This document shows, in pieces, positions 11,301 to 23,444 of a DNA stretch of 53,516 nt. The stretch's first letter is position 1. Each line of letters opens with the position of its first letter. The stretch is from positions 329-53,844 of the forward strand of contig JAENRP010000305.1 of the NCBI GenBank assembly GCA_024741835.1, read 5' to 3'. The notes below the pieces were generated by a model. That model did not search any database, was not told the origin of the DNA, and worked only from the letters and a program-made list of their open reading frames with translations. The stretch comes from Diplocarpon mali (lineage: Eukaryota > Ascomycota > Leotiomycetes > Helotiales > Drepanopezizaceae). Position numbers and translations under genes: made by a program.

Positions 11301-13771
11301 GAGAAAACTGTCTTGTAATCAGCTTTCGCCATCATTCATTCTGTTACTATCATTCTTGACAAACTTTGGTTTAGAGATTGGCGTGTATGTTTTGAATCTG
11401 TAACAACCTAGATACTATCAAATATTATATCACGTAAATTGAAATTACCAATAGAAAGTGCTATGGCAGAAGAGTGAAGGAATTATGCATAACTCGAAGC
11501 TATCTAGAGTGCTGCGTATGGGAGGGCGACGTCACTGGAAGGTGCTAGTGACTATGCCAGTAACGCGCTGGGAGTATCGCGGAAGATACTTTCAGTCCTG
11601 AGAGGAAGTCCGTGATGTACATTCGGCTTTAGTTTAAAAATGGGTTGAAAAGATTTTGGAAAATTACGCCCTAGTCCTCTCCACACCGATCACTTCTTAC
11701 TCTTGCTGGCATAAATCTCGATTTCATTTGCCTAAGCAGCCTGGTCCAACTTGGCTACCATGAAATCCAAGCTCGTACACTTTTTCTAAACTTAAGAGCG
11801 CAAGTTCGCAGGATAGTTGCCATTAAATCGTGCCGCACATGGTAACTAAGCTTTTTACTAATCAATGACCATCCTACGGGGTCGGGTTTAAATACTAACT
11901 GCAAAGATGCGGCAAATCACTGGAATATGATTATAAATTGGTAATCGTGTCTAAATATTGAGATTATTTTCTTCAAAACTCTAGAGTTCTTATAGGCAAA
12001 ATTGTACTATGAGTGAAAACTCGATTGAATATTTGCAATAATTGAAGAATCTTACTCTTTTACACCGGTTGATATTCAATGGACATATTTTCTACTCAAA
12101 ATTCTCACCAAGAACACCACGAGTAATGTGATTATAGAATTACTCATTACCAGAGATACAAGAATACAAATCGGCAAGATCTAAATAAGCTCTATAGCCC
12201 AAGACGGAGAGTATAATCCAAGGGACAGATTCTCTGATTAACATTTCTGAAGAGCTCTCTTAAGCTCAGGTCTACTCAGAATTGCGGCAATCAAGAAAAG
12301 AATCTTGGAAATTGTAGCTGCATTAAGTTGGCCCATAGTCTAGAGAGGTTCCAGCCCAACTATACAATCCATCGATTTGTACGCGGCTGTAAGGATGAAT
12401 TGACATGATATTCCCACTAGGTTCGATACTTTATTTCCTGAGAGGCACATGCGGTAGCCGAGTCTGTTGGCACAGATTTAATGCAATTATCATGTAGCCT
12501 TTCAGACCGGACTATGATTCTGATTCTGCAGAAATATCTGCTCAGCTAAACTCAAAGGATACCAAGCCAGGTATGTTTTCCGGCCCTGCTATTTAAACTT
12601 GGCTTGATTCATACTGTTCTACAATACAGAGTATGATGATTGGGAGCGCGCTTCCAATGGTGACTTCTTTACCGACTTCTGATACTCGGGTGTTTGTCTA
12701 GTAGAACAAGTCTCGACTCGTAGCGAGGGATGATTGGAAAGACTCCACACGCCATGACCAAAAGCCCGAGTAATTCTAATATTTGAAGGTACTTACAACA
12801 ATATAACTGTAATATTGATACAATTTTATGCTTTATAGATGGGCCAAAGTTTATTTCTGTGTATCCAGACAACTGGATTCCGCTCTTAGAGATCGATCTC
12901 AAAGGAACTCAAAGCACTTGCTTAATCTAGACAGCGTGGTATCCAAGAGTACGAAATCACTATTCGAAAAGCGAGAATAAAGCTGAGAGAAGAGAATATA
13001 TGACTCGATAAGTCTGATCTTTACATAGCCATGACTTGCCCAGCTGATCATACTACGATGCCGTAACAATACATCTCTCTCATTGATCAACAGATTCCTA
13101 AGCAAGCCAGAAAATCTAGTTACATTCTCAAAGATAGAACAGAATACGTCAATATCAGGTCATAAGCCGCGCTTGAACGCCAGGATTAGAGTTGCTGATT
13201 GTCAATTATCACTTACAGCTCTTACAAGAACACCACCTGCGTCGATGCTGAGTGCTCGTTCCTACTCAACCATTACACCCGGGGTCTTGTAAAGATGCTT
13301 TCCTAAGAAGAATTTATAAGAAAAGAAAAGGAGAATAAAAAGAGAGAAATCATGAGTATGATGGCTTCGAATAATGCACGTGAGCAAGTCTGACACGAGC
13401 CAGATGACCCTCGGCCCACGCACGCGCATTTCGTCAAAGTCCCTGCTTCCTAATTCCATCAGACGCGGTCTCGAAACATCGACAGCATACGACTTGAGAT
13501 GAATCCCTTCTCCTTCATCTTGGCTTCTTCGGATGCGCCAGATTCTGGCTTGTTAGCTTGCCAGTGCGCCGATATGTCAATCACGCTCTGTTTCGTCCCG
13601 CGAAACAGAATAGAACGGCTGTGCGACTCGCCCGAGCAGACTCAGTATTTTCGTTTCCTTTTCTTTTCTCATATAGTTTTCTTCTTTGACATTATGATAT
13701 AGATGTGAAGTGCGATGCTTCTTCGTCTCATCAAGAATTAAGACCCGAGCAAATTTGTCTGTGTGTTCCCG
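8318..13771. other. AT-rich gene desert
   Basis: About 5.4 kb without a supported gene. Beyond about 8750 the DNA is visibly AT-rich with T-runs, and every frame is broken within about 100 codons. A slightly GC-richer patch at 11460-11640 has no coding signature. Such blocks are typical of old RIP-mutated repeats in Pezizomycotina, but no transposon domain can be read here. Confidence 0.6.
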
Positions 13772-14977
13772 ATGCTACTCAGTAATTTCCAGTTCTTCTT
13801 CCTCCTCTCGCTGACGGCCAGCAAGCTCTCAGCGGCTGTGGCTACAGACTACCGGGCGAACGCTGAAGCTGCTCTGGGAGCACTGCAGAGATGGTACAAT
13901 CCTGATACCGGGCTGTGGAATACCACGGGGTGGTGGAATAGCGCGAACTGTCTGACGACGATCGGGCACCTGGCAGCCGTGGACGAGCATGTGAGATCCA
14001 GCGCAGAGAAGGTGTTTTCGAATACCCTCGTCCAGGCGCAGAAGTACAACCTCCAGCAAACCAAGATCATCACGGCCGACTTCAACATGCAGACTTTCGA
14101 GGGGCCGGACACGCCGGCGGGGCAACTCCAAGCAGCCGCTGTCATCAACCCGGAAGGCTTCCTCAATGGATACTACGATGATGAGGGCTGGTGGGCTCTA
14201 GGCTGGATCCAGGCATTTGATGTCACAGGCAACCAGGACTACCTGAAGACCGCCGTCACCATCTTCGACGACATGCGAAACGGCACCGAACCCATCTGCG
14301 GAGGGGGGATCTGGTGGGATAAGAAGCAGACCTACGTCAACGCCATCGCCAACGAACTGCATCTCAGCGTCGCGTCCCATCTCGCCAACAGACTCCCGAA
14401 GCAGAAGCAGATGTACCTCGACATCGCGACCGAGCAGTGGAACTGGTTCCTACAGACAGGCATGATCAACGACAATGACACCATCAACGACGGCCTCGAC
14501 GACCAGTGCAACAACAACAACGGGACCGTGTGGTCCTACAACCAGGGCGTGATCTTGGGTGCCCTCGTCGAGCTCGATAAGGCCTCGCCCCCCAACGCCA
14601 CGTCCCCTTACATGGAAAAGGCCAATGCCATCGCCAAAGCCGCCATCGACGCCCTCTCCACCGACGGCGTCCTGCACGACCCATGCGAGCCTAACTGCGG
14701 AGGCGACGGCAACCAGTTCAAGGGTATCTTCATGCGGAACCTCCAGCTCCTGCAGTCTGCAAGCCCGGACAACGCCTACCTAGACTTCATCGCCTCGAAT
14801 GCCGTGTCCGTCTGGAACAAGGACCGGAGTGCGGGGAAGGAAAACCAACTGAGTGTGGATTGGGACGGGCCTTTTGTGAGTTCGGCAAATGCGAGTACGC
14901 AGAGCTCTGCGTTGGACGCGCTCGTCGCTGCAACGGCATTCCAGGGACCGTTGCGGGATGGCATTGCGTCGGGCTGA
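13772..14977 (+). CDS. secreted glycoside hydrolase family 76 alpha-1,6-mannanase
   Basis: An intronless gene for 401 residues. I start at ATG 13772. The frame is open from a GTG nine bases earlier, but ATG 13772 gives a clean signal peptide (hydrophobic FFFLLSLTASKLSAAVA, about 8-24). GH76 enzymes are endo-alpha-1,6-mannanases acting on mannan backbones of cell-wall or glycoprotein origin. The family's catalytic Asp pair is present at residues 136-137 (NGYYDDEGWWALGW), and the Trp-rich surroundings (TTGWWNSANC, GIWWDKKQTYVNAI) are typical. There is no Ser/Thr-rich stretch or hydrophobic C-terminus as in GPI-anchored Dfg5/Dcw1 proteins, so it is probably released. The coding DNA is GC-rich and intact although AT-rich deserts lie on both sides. 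Confidence 0.93.
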   Translation: MLLSNFQFFFLLSLTASKLSAAVATDYRANAEAALGALQRWYNPDTGLWNTTGWWNSANCLTTIGHLAAVDEHVRSSAEKVFSNTLVQAQKYNLQQTKIITADFNMQTFEGPDTPAGQLQAAAVINPEGFLNGYYDDEGWWALGWIQAFDVTGNQDYLKTAVTIFDDMRNGTEPICGGGIWWDKKQTYVNAIANELHLSVASHLANRLPKQKQMYLDIATEQWNWFLQTGMINDNDTINDGLDDQCNNNNGTVWSYNQGVILGALVELDKASPPNATSPYMEKANAIAKAAIDALSTDGVLHDPCEPNCGGDGNQFKGIFMRNLQLLQSASPDNAYLDFIASNAVSVWNKDRSAGKENQLSVDWDGPFVSSANASTQSSALDALVAATAFQGPLRDGIASG

Positions 14978-15473
14978 CCATTAGTGATATGGTGATGTCT
15001 GTGTTTCTTTAATTTTCGTTTTTTCCTCTTTTTCTTTTTGGTTCTTCATTGTATTTTTAATTATTATTATTATTTGGGCGTTGGGAGCAACAGACCAGGC
15101 GGCTGGGACGATATGGGATTATCTTACACTGCTGCGATTGTAACAAGGGATCGGAAGTTTTATTTTGACGTTTGGCACACGTCCATCCCTGACAGCTGGT
15201 TATGTTTACGCTTGCATGCAGCTCGCTTAAGGTTCCATTAGCTAGCTAACGCCAAACCATACAGTATCATTGCATCGTAACGCAATAATTGATCAAATAT
15301 ATACACAATAAGCCTTTTCTCTAGAGTTACATATAACATCACCAAATGAGGGACCAATTTTCTCTCTATCCTTTTCTGTTTTCTCCAAATATGAAAACAC
15401 ACGAAACCCGATTGGAATTCGAAACGCCCTCCCTCGTATCCTCGTGTTCCGCCACAGGTATCGTGTGAACTTG

Positions 15474-15513
15474 GGCACGCCCACGCTCACGCCCACGTTT
15501 ACGCTTACGCTCG
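15474..15513 (+). repeat. degenerate ACGCCC/ACGCTC/ACGTTT hexamer array
   Basis: About six consecutive hexamers beginning CACGCCCACGCTCACGCC. This is the first of three separate hexamer-period blocks within 340 bp. Confidence 0.65.
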
Positions 15514-15639
15514 TCCCTGGTATCCAGATCTGTATTTATATCCAAAATGAAATGAAAGGAAACACCAGAGTCGATAATAAACACGGCCCCGCGTTCGTGA
15601 TTTTGGATCGATATGAGTGTGGAGTGGCAGTTTGGGCTT

Positions 15640-15712
15640 GATATTAACGTTAAGGTCGATGTTGACGTTGACGTTAACATCAACTTTCATATTGATGTTG
15701 ATATAGACATGG
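15640..15712 (+). repeat. degenerate GTTGAC/GTTGAT hexamer array
   Basis: Units of GTTGAC, GTTAAC and GTTGAT recur with 6-nt phase, with an inverted portion (ATCAAC) in the middle. The tract encodes alternating Val/Asp or Val/Asn depending on strand, so the minus-strand frame over it is a repeat artefact. Confidence 0.6.
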
Positions 15713-18700
15713 ATGGGGCTGTTTCGTAAGCGGGTGGGTGCGGCGTTCACAAGAGCGTGGAGTCGAGTTGGAAGTGGAAGCAGAAGTAAAACCAAAGGTA
15801 GAAGTAGAATTTTCCCAGAAAGAAGCGTCCATCTCAGAAGACAGTAAACATCACCCGCCCCTACTTGGCCGAGTTACAATTCATTGTTCTGATCTAGTAC
15901 GCCCATACACGTCGGCTCTTCTTTGGAGCTCAGGACAGAGGATGGTGGTTCGGTTGAGTCTTCGCCAAATTCTCTTCTTAATGAGTAGTTTAGAGCGTCG
16001 CTGCTCGCGGGATTTATTTTTCCTACACAGAATATTTAAAGGGGGGTTCTCCAATTGTGTACAGTAGAACAAACTCAAGACGAAAATCTGCCGAAAACCT
16101 AGAAAATTCAAGCCATCGGAAAAGTAGCCGAACGCCTTGAAGCTTGGGAAATAAGAAGAGTAAATTGTCTTGTTTTCCCCCCTTCAATCCTTCTCGCCCT
16201 CTCTTCTTCTCTTCCGCGTATAGTAGATCACGAACCGGAAAGTTTTCCTAGCTGTTCGGCACAAAACACATGATCTGTATTCAGCCAATTCCACCCACCT
16301 CACCGTCTCGCTCCAACCGCCCGCCACCTGATCCCACGCATCTCCCGCTCCGTCGGCGATAGGAGAATCGCGCCGCCTTCGCGCAAGTGGAGGACACGCC
16401 GCGACGGACTTTACGGTGCGATGTACAACAGAACGGCTGAGCGGCTTCTGGTTCGGAGTTTTGTTATCATCGGAGGTATTGATGAGGTACGGGATCGTGT
16501 GTGTTAGCACGAGTGTCTTGAAGTATATGCACGGGGGTGCCATTGCGGTGGATGGGGATTGTTGATCCCTTGTGTAGAATGATGCTTTGGCTCGCTGATT
16601 TTAATGAGAGCGAGTTCGCCCCATGGTGAAACTTGAGGTGTGGTTTTATGACCTGGAACACGGGCAAAGTCCAAAAAGATCGCTAGTGGTCCTTTGCAAG
16701 AGTCTGTTATGTGAGACTGAGATAGGTCCTGAGAGAAACTGTTGCTTATTAGATCATACTAAGCTATAGTTTGGTTCAAGGACGGATCGTATTACTAATG
16801 TGTACAAAGCGCTACTGGACGGCTTGCGATATACCTAGGTACTTAATCAAAGTACTTTGCATAATAATGCAAGCGCATCAGACGCATTAGTCAGATCAAT
16901 AATATATGAATATAAATATGGAGTTGCAGGATCGTCTACAGACGGTGAGCATCAATATATGCCAAGCTGCAGGATGTTTAATTGGTTTTTGGGTCTGCAA
17001 AGACGTACTGTCTACTTTTTTGCAACGTAGGCTATCAACATCTCATTGCTTATAACCTGGGATATCTAGAAATATATTCATTGTAAATCAATCACTTATA
17101 CTTAGACTCTTTGATTTGCAATAACTCAAAAATAACGCATTCTCCTTTTTCAAAAATCGATAACTACTTGCTTACATAACTAATATGTGTATATTAGACT
17201 TCTTTAATAGACTATAATGTCTTATCTTTGTATTGCTGTTTTACGTACACTATAAGATTCAGAATATATACTATTTCTAGAATGACTTTATAAGGGAGGG
17301 AGGATGAAGGCTATGTATATTTAAAGGGTAAGATGAATAATTACTAGTCAAACGCGTTAGCTCTTTATCTTCCTTGAAGCTATGGAAGTATTAAGGCTTA
17401 ATATGAAGTAGACTAAGAAGAGCTTGTAAAGGGGTATTTTAAGAATTGCAAGAATTATACACACGGGCTAAGAGCTCCTCTAGCTACTATACCTAAGGCT
17501 AGGGGCTATATTGGCTTGATAAGGAAGTATCTGACTTGCGTTATACTACTTGGGATCAAGTTCTTAGGATTCTTAGCAGGATTAGATCGGCCTTCATTCC
17601 TATCTCAGCTTTACTCTCCCATTTTGGATTCCTTGCTGAGATCTTTTTACATCTTGAATGATAGCACAATTGTACAAGCAGTATATAGCCATAAGAGTTA
17701 GGGCGCCTCCTCGTGAAATACCTCTTTCTAAGAGGTTGGTCGAAAAGTAGCTGCTTTTCCTCTCAACAATTGTTATTTTAACTTGAACAAAGTTGCGCAC
17801 TACTAGAGTTAAGGTTAAAATTGGCTTATTCAGTTTCGAAAAGCTTCAATCAGCTGTATTTGAGGAGATATTTATTGTTCAGTATTAAGCCTATGGAATT
17901 CCCATACTATTTGATTTCATTCATTAGCTTCGTGAGGTGACAAAACACCATTGAAAGATATAAGAGAAGGTTTCGACTTCAAGCATGCATTCTATGATGT
18001 GTATAACTTTGAAAACGACTTAATGACTTAAATTTTCATTACACCTAAACTGTCACATTTAAATAGAGAGAAAAGGATGAGGAAAATAAAAGCGATCTAG
18101 AAATGAAAGTATTCAAGATTATTTTTTCCATTCAAATGAACTCAAGCCAGGAACATACTCCTGAAATCAACTAAAGTATTAACTGAACTGATATTAGTTT
18201 TAATCTAGTATTTAGAATGTTTCGTTATAATACGGCTGCAGTAGCTCGGTTTATAGTTACTGAATCTCAATGTGACGTATAAATAGAATATCGATGCAAA
18301 ATAAAAGAAATAGAAAATCGTGATATGAATGAAGGTTCAGGGTTGAAGTTTCACAGTAAAGTGTTAGGAAGTTAGTCAAAAAAGGCAGATAAGAATTATA
18401 TGCAGAAGATTTATTTGGCATAAGAAGACAAAAAGACATATACCAGCTCATTATTTAATCGTAACCTTACAAGCTCCTGTCTTTTAGTCTTGCTCTCTTA
18501 AATACAGTCAACTAAACAAAATAGAAAAGTAAGAATTCTAACCACTTAGAAAAGTAAGCGATGCACATTAAATGCCTTGAAACTTGAGAATAGAACAAAA
18601 TTTGATTACTTATATAGGAAATATATGAAGTAATCATTCTCAGTACAAGATATCATATGCCCAAATAGCCACCTTCGGCGAGGAGGGCTAGTCCTAGAAT

Positions 18701-20320
18701 AGGGAACGCAAGGCGACTATCTGTCTAAGCAACTCTTTGTGAACGTACCTCCTCAAGACCTAGAGAGACTAATATCCACTGATTTTAGGTTAGGCTCTTG
18801 TAATGAAACCGGTCTCTGGGTATAATAAGCAAAATACTGAATTCAAGGAGTCTTTATACTAGTTTCTCCTTGTCCCTGAAACAACTACAGCGTTTCCTGC
18901 TTATGATGTAAAGTCTAGGACTGATATTTCATATTAAAAGGGAAAAGACATCTACTGACCAATATTATAGCTACTCAGCTCTTAGAAATTGTTTATAAAT
19001 TGCTATCTTAAAGTATACTTGGTCATAGAGTATGGATCTCTACTCTACTCGAAGTAGGAAATGATCAGGACTAACCTAGCCTCGCAGGAAATTTCAAACA
19101 TCCTGTAGCTTAGCCCAGGTTCTAGTAAGTGAACCATACATCCCCCAGGCTAGACCTTCTGATATCACATACATATATACAGGAATGAAACCAGCGGCTA
19201 ACAAGTTGGATATTAATTCGCTTACAGGGCATTAAAAGCTTTTACAGAATATGCTACTTTACAACCGCCATTGCCACATATCCAATGCTAGTTATGCACA
19301 ACTTGTACGCGATGATGATAATTTGCAGTAGTAGACGCGAGATGAGACGAAATAAGATGTTGGGAAAAAGAAAGGAAAATAAATCTCACAAGCCCACGCC
19401 ATGCTAAGCTGGGGCTGACGTATAATGAGTAGATGTTTAAATTAGTGAAACAATTACTACTTACTTTAATTGTATTTCATTTGAGCCCATTTAAAATGCC
19501 GCTCTCGCCTACTTTGCGCATTTACTCAAAAAAAATCTAAATTGGTATAGAGATATAATTGATAATATAATAAAATGCTGCTCCATAGTACAATACAGAA
19601 TGTTGAATAACTCCTCACCCAAGTATACTATAATTCAGCAAATATTATTCAAATTAACTGCTTTAGGCGTTTTAATCTTCACTAATACTTGAATATATCA
19701 CAGTAACGCAGATTTTCCTGAAAACAGCAGATAGTCACGTATAGATATGTCTTGCTGTTATGTGACATTCATATCATATCCCTTTGGCTGCGTATTCCAT
19801 CTTATCATCAGCCTCCTGGTATCTGATGTGTGAAACGATGACAAGCACATGGGTTGTGGTCTTTTGAAGTCAGGCTTCTAGGGCTCCTGAACTCAGTGTT
19901 TCTGCACTCGCAAGCCCCTTCGCTTAGGGCTATTTACACCTAACAGGGGCAAGGGGAATAGCGCAGAGAGTCGTAAACACAGTATATGCGTTGTGATACA
20001 ATATATGCGAGATCCCAATTTTCTTTCGCTCCTACGCTTTACCTTGATCCCCTTTTGCTTTGCCTTCTCTTTTTCCTTTTCCTCTAGCTCTCCCAATCCA
20101 TCTGCCTATACACTGTAGACACCTACCTCTGCTCTGAATGTGAAATACTCTATCCCTTCACCTGTCTCAATCTCAAGTGAATACCGCCGCAGTAAGCGAC
20201 ACGAGACAAAAAGCCTGCCAGCTGTGTCCCCACTTCGCAGGGTCTGCGGCGCGTTTCTCGTAGCGGTCAAGAAGGCCCAGGCCTGCAATAAATCGCATTT
20301 TGTTTACACCCCTTGAAGCA

Positions 20321-20350
20321 GAGCAGAGCAGAGCAGAGCAGAGCAGAGCA
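20321..20350 (+). repeat. (GAGCA)6 pentamer tandem repeat
   Basis: Six perfect GAGCA units, flanked by one imperfect unit on each side. Overlapping frames on both strands simply read the repeat. Confidence 0.9.
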
Positions 20351-21392
20351 GCGCTGGATACAGGCTCCAGTAGGTTTTTTGTACCGACGGGGTATTTATA
20401 TTGAAGCGTGTATGCAGATGCAAGATATTTATCAAGTATCTGTAGATACAGGACGCGGGAGTGCGCAGCGCTTTTTTAGATGCCGAATCATTGTATTCAA
20501 TTACATAATTACACAATTACTCGTATATCCACATTTTATGCTTTAATTTTCATACAGGCAAGCCACCAGACCCCCAGCCTCGCTTCGCTTGATCAAGCTA
20601 CCTTGTTTTGATTTCGTTATATGTAATGATTTCTTGTTTTCTCACCCTAGTAGCGAGATGCAGAGGCAGCGGTGAGAGAGTGGATAAAGTCTAGACCCTT
20701 TTTCGCTCTATAGAGACAGGGACGTGAGGCGGTGGTATTCGTATTGATCCCTTTGACCCGCTATAGAGTGGAACAGTAGCTAGACGGCCCAAGACAGCCG
20801 CCTAGGCGTAGCGATGGTCGCTGGGATTGTACTTGGCTCGTCTCGCTTGGGATTGTGAGATTACACTTATGTTCACTCAGGTCAGCGTTTTATGATGAAG
20901 TTCTGTTTGTATTTACTATATTATTCGCCCAAATAAGCAATCTACAGCCATTATGCTTTACTATGTACTCAGTGTAAGAGAGCTAGATCTAATTAATCTT
21001 ACTTCTTTATCGCAGATCAACTAGCCACTTGATACAAGAAAGAATAACTAAACCTTGTAAACGCACACTCAAGCAATCTTGGACGTTGGACCTCTTTAAT
21101 CCAAATAAAAATTGTGTGGAATATCCAATTATCTACTTTGTTTTTAATGACAGATGGAATTGTGTCATTCACAAGCAAGATCGCACTTGTTAAAATATTT
21201 CTTGCTTGATATATCAAGTCTTCACAACCCTAGGGCTAACATAGCTTCAACAACAGCCCAGATTTACCCCCACCCGTCTGATTTAAGGATTCGCTTTCAG
21301 GACTTCAGCTCTACATATTATTAACATGGTTAATAATATTTCAAAGCCGAAACAGTAGTTCATGTGCCAAGTAGTGGTAGTCCTTAATAGTA

Positions 21393-21419
21393 GAGGTTAA
21401 ACTCTAGGGTTTGAACCTC
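21393..21419. other. inverted repeat (hairpin)
   Basis: GAGGTTAAAC at 21393-21402 faces GTTTGAACCTC at 21409-21419 across a six-base loop, with one mismatch or bulge. It resembles a tRNA T-arm by eye, but no other tRNA part fits. Function unknown. Confidence 0.4.
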
Positions 21420-22427
21420 GGCGTCTTTGACAAAAAGAGAGCATAAGTATAAGATATGCATACAGAGATTAGCGCCGCTTCCCCTGCCAAGTTATAAATA
21501 CTTTTAGTTCGCTCCGCTCTTGACGATCTGGCACTGTGCTGCAGACCCAGCTGCTTTAGCAGGCGGGGAATGCTTGTTCGGATTATTAGCATAGTCGGTG
21601 TGAAGCAAAGGGACAGCTAAAATAAATAGAGGAAATAATACAAACATAAATAGATCATTCATTCACATTTTAATCCACGTGCATATCCACAGCTGAATGC
21701 AGACTTAGACGCTTATGTCCGCCTCTCATTTGCTAAGTGTGTTTATTGTCTTACTATGCACATGACTGGATAGGTCAGGCCTAGGATCTGACCTCCAATG
21801 AAACCTTGCACTCCAGTGGCCACCGCTGTTTTGTTTTGTTCACTTGAAAACGCAATATGCTTCCCTGTTCGCTTTCTCTCCCACAGAGAGAATTCATGAA
21901 AATGTGTTTGTGTCCCTGTGCAAACTTAAGCTCATAGGTTAGGTGTGATTTCGGGCTCTACTCTTCACACAATTTCTATCCATGATACACTTTCTGGCTA
22001 GGTTGGTGTAGGGAAAGTATACAGAAATTGGAACTGGGATTGCCAACAGACATGATTGGTTACACGTAGGTATGCATCTAAAACCGAGATGTTGCGGCGG
22101 GAGATAAATGGTATTGAGCGTACCACTGGAGTAACAGGCTAACATGGCGCCTTTCAAGGAATAGAATCGATTCGCTATCGAGTGTACAATACAGCTCCAA
22201 CAAGCCAAACTCATAATACCTACGCTTCTCAAGGAATAGAAGCACTTCGATCATCGAGCATATAACCCCGCAAACCTCCGAATGAAGCACCGAACAACCT
22301 CATCTCAGCTTCAGAACCTCTCACGATGAAGCGAACTTGAGAACTCTCAAGACGGATAACAACACAACGCAAACCTAACCCAGCAAATCATTTCATTTCA
22401 AAGTGAGTCGGCCAATAATCAACCAGA

Positions 22428-23444
22428 ATGGCGACCCAGTCCAAAATCTCCAAACACCACCGGCTGCCCCTGACAACAACACACTGGCAAAACCGATCCC
22501 TCTCCAGCCTCTCCGCCACCTCAGAAGCTGTCACATTCTACTCGTCCCATGCTCACCTTTCAAGTTCCAACATGGAGCTGCGCCAACTCACATCAAGCCC
22601 AAAGCCACAACAGCAGCATTCGCAACCACAGCGAGAGCCTCAACCCCAACTCCAACGCGAACTGCAGCTGCACTGCTACCAACAACCCCACCCATCACCT
22701 CTTCCGCCCCTAGAATTGGGCTCTTTCAGGATGGACCGGCAGGACTCAGGCTACGCTGCCTCTGCTTCCCCCTTGTCTCCGACTTCTGACTCCCGGCGCA
22801 AATCTACATCCTCTGCGTTCGGACCAGGACGACGGAATCCCAGTTCCTCGCGAGGGAAACGTAAGAGCACGAGTGGGAGCATATCGACGTCAATATCATT
22901 GTCGACGTCTTCCACTACTCGACCACCGAGAAAGCGCAAACATCGCTCGTCGGTACGAATCTCCAACCCAGGGGCTCGGCCGGCCCTCTCCTCGCGACAT
23001 ACGACACCGTACTCCGCCTCCGCCTCCCTCTCCCCTTCATCCTCCCAAACCCAACCGCCATCCTCCCAGTTCTTCCAGTTCCCCTCCCTCCCCCCTCCCT
23101 CCCCCCCTCCTGCGCCCCAGCCCCCCGCCACCGTGCAGTACTGGACGTCGGACAGCACGCGGCGGCTGGAGTACGCGGCCATCGACGCGGCGAGCAAGGG
23201 CGTCAAGGGCTTCTTCGTCAGGATGGTGCCGGACTGCATCCTTCCCCAGGAGAAACGGCGCGCGCGCTTCTGCGACGGCGAGGAGGGGAGCGAGGCGGGA
23301 AGCGTGCGGAGGTACCGCCTGGTTCTGCCAGAGGAGGGGGAGGCGGCTGGGGAGAAGGCGGGGACTGGAGGGGGAGAAGGGAGGATTATGGGGGTTTGGA
23401 GAAGGTGGACGGGGGTGAAGCTTGGGAGAAGGGAGGGGGACTGA
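22428..23444 (+). CDS. Ser/Pro/Gln-rich hypothetical protein with an ordered C-terminal segment
   Basis: Intronless, 338 residues from ATG 22428 (context CAGAATGGC). Residues 1-210 are low-complexity: Gln/Pro stretches (55-85), a MDRQDSGY motif at about residues 104-111, Ser-rich runs, and basic clusters (RKRKHR) that could act as nuclear localisation signals. A Pro-rich run (about 220-235) leads into a more ordered region (YWTSDSTRRLEYAAIDAASK to about 300) containing MVPDCILPQEKRRARF and a Tyr/Arg-rich strand. I recall similar C-terminal segments in uncharacterised Pezizomycotina proteins but cannot assign a function. Minus-strand and +1 frames here are shadows of the biased composition. 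Confidence 0.75.
   Translation: MATQSKISKHHRLPLTTTHWQNRSLSSLSATSEAVTFYSSHAHLSSSNMELRQLTSSPKPQQQHSQPQREPQPQLQRELQLHCYQQPHPSPLPPLELGSFRMDRQDSGYAASASPLSPTSDSRRKSTSSAFGPGRRNPSSSRGKRKSTSGSISTSISLSTSSTTRPPRKRKHRSSVRISNPGARPALSSRHTTPYSASASLSPSSSQTQPPSSQFFQFPSLPPPSPPPAPQPPATVQYWTSDSTRRLEYAAIDAASKGVKGFFVRMVPDCILPQEKRRARFCDGEEGSEAGSVRRYRLVLPEEGEAAGEKAGTGGGEGRIMGVWRRWTGVKLGRREGD

Larger units (their letters stand above)
14978..22427. other. AT-rich gene desert with short simple repeats
   Basis: About 7.4 kb without a supported gene. Low-complexity blocks lie at 15474-15513, 15640-15712 and 15765-15806, and a pentamer array at 20321-20350. A GC-richer patch around 16260-16430 gives a 119-codon minus-strand frame with no recognisable domain. 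From 16.7 to 19.8 kb the sequence is strongly AT-rich with frequent stops on all frames. Confidence 0.6.

Noticed and set aside
13763..13771. GTG start nine bases upstream for the GH76 gene
   Set aside because: Nuclear fungal genes normally start at ATG; ATG 13772 gives a complete signal peptide.
16184..16543. 119-codon minus-strand frame in a GC-richer patch
   Set aside because: No recognisable domain or intron context; overlapping frames are equally open.
22403..22789. 128-codon frame overlapping the Ser-rich gene
   Set aside because: Begins with GTG and reads the same biased DNA in another frame; it lacks the ordered C-terminal segment.
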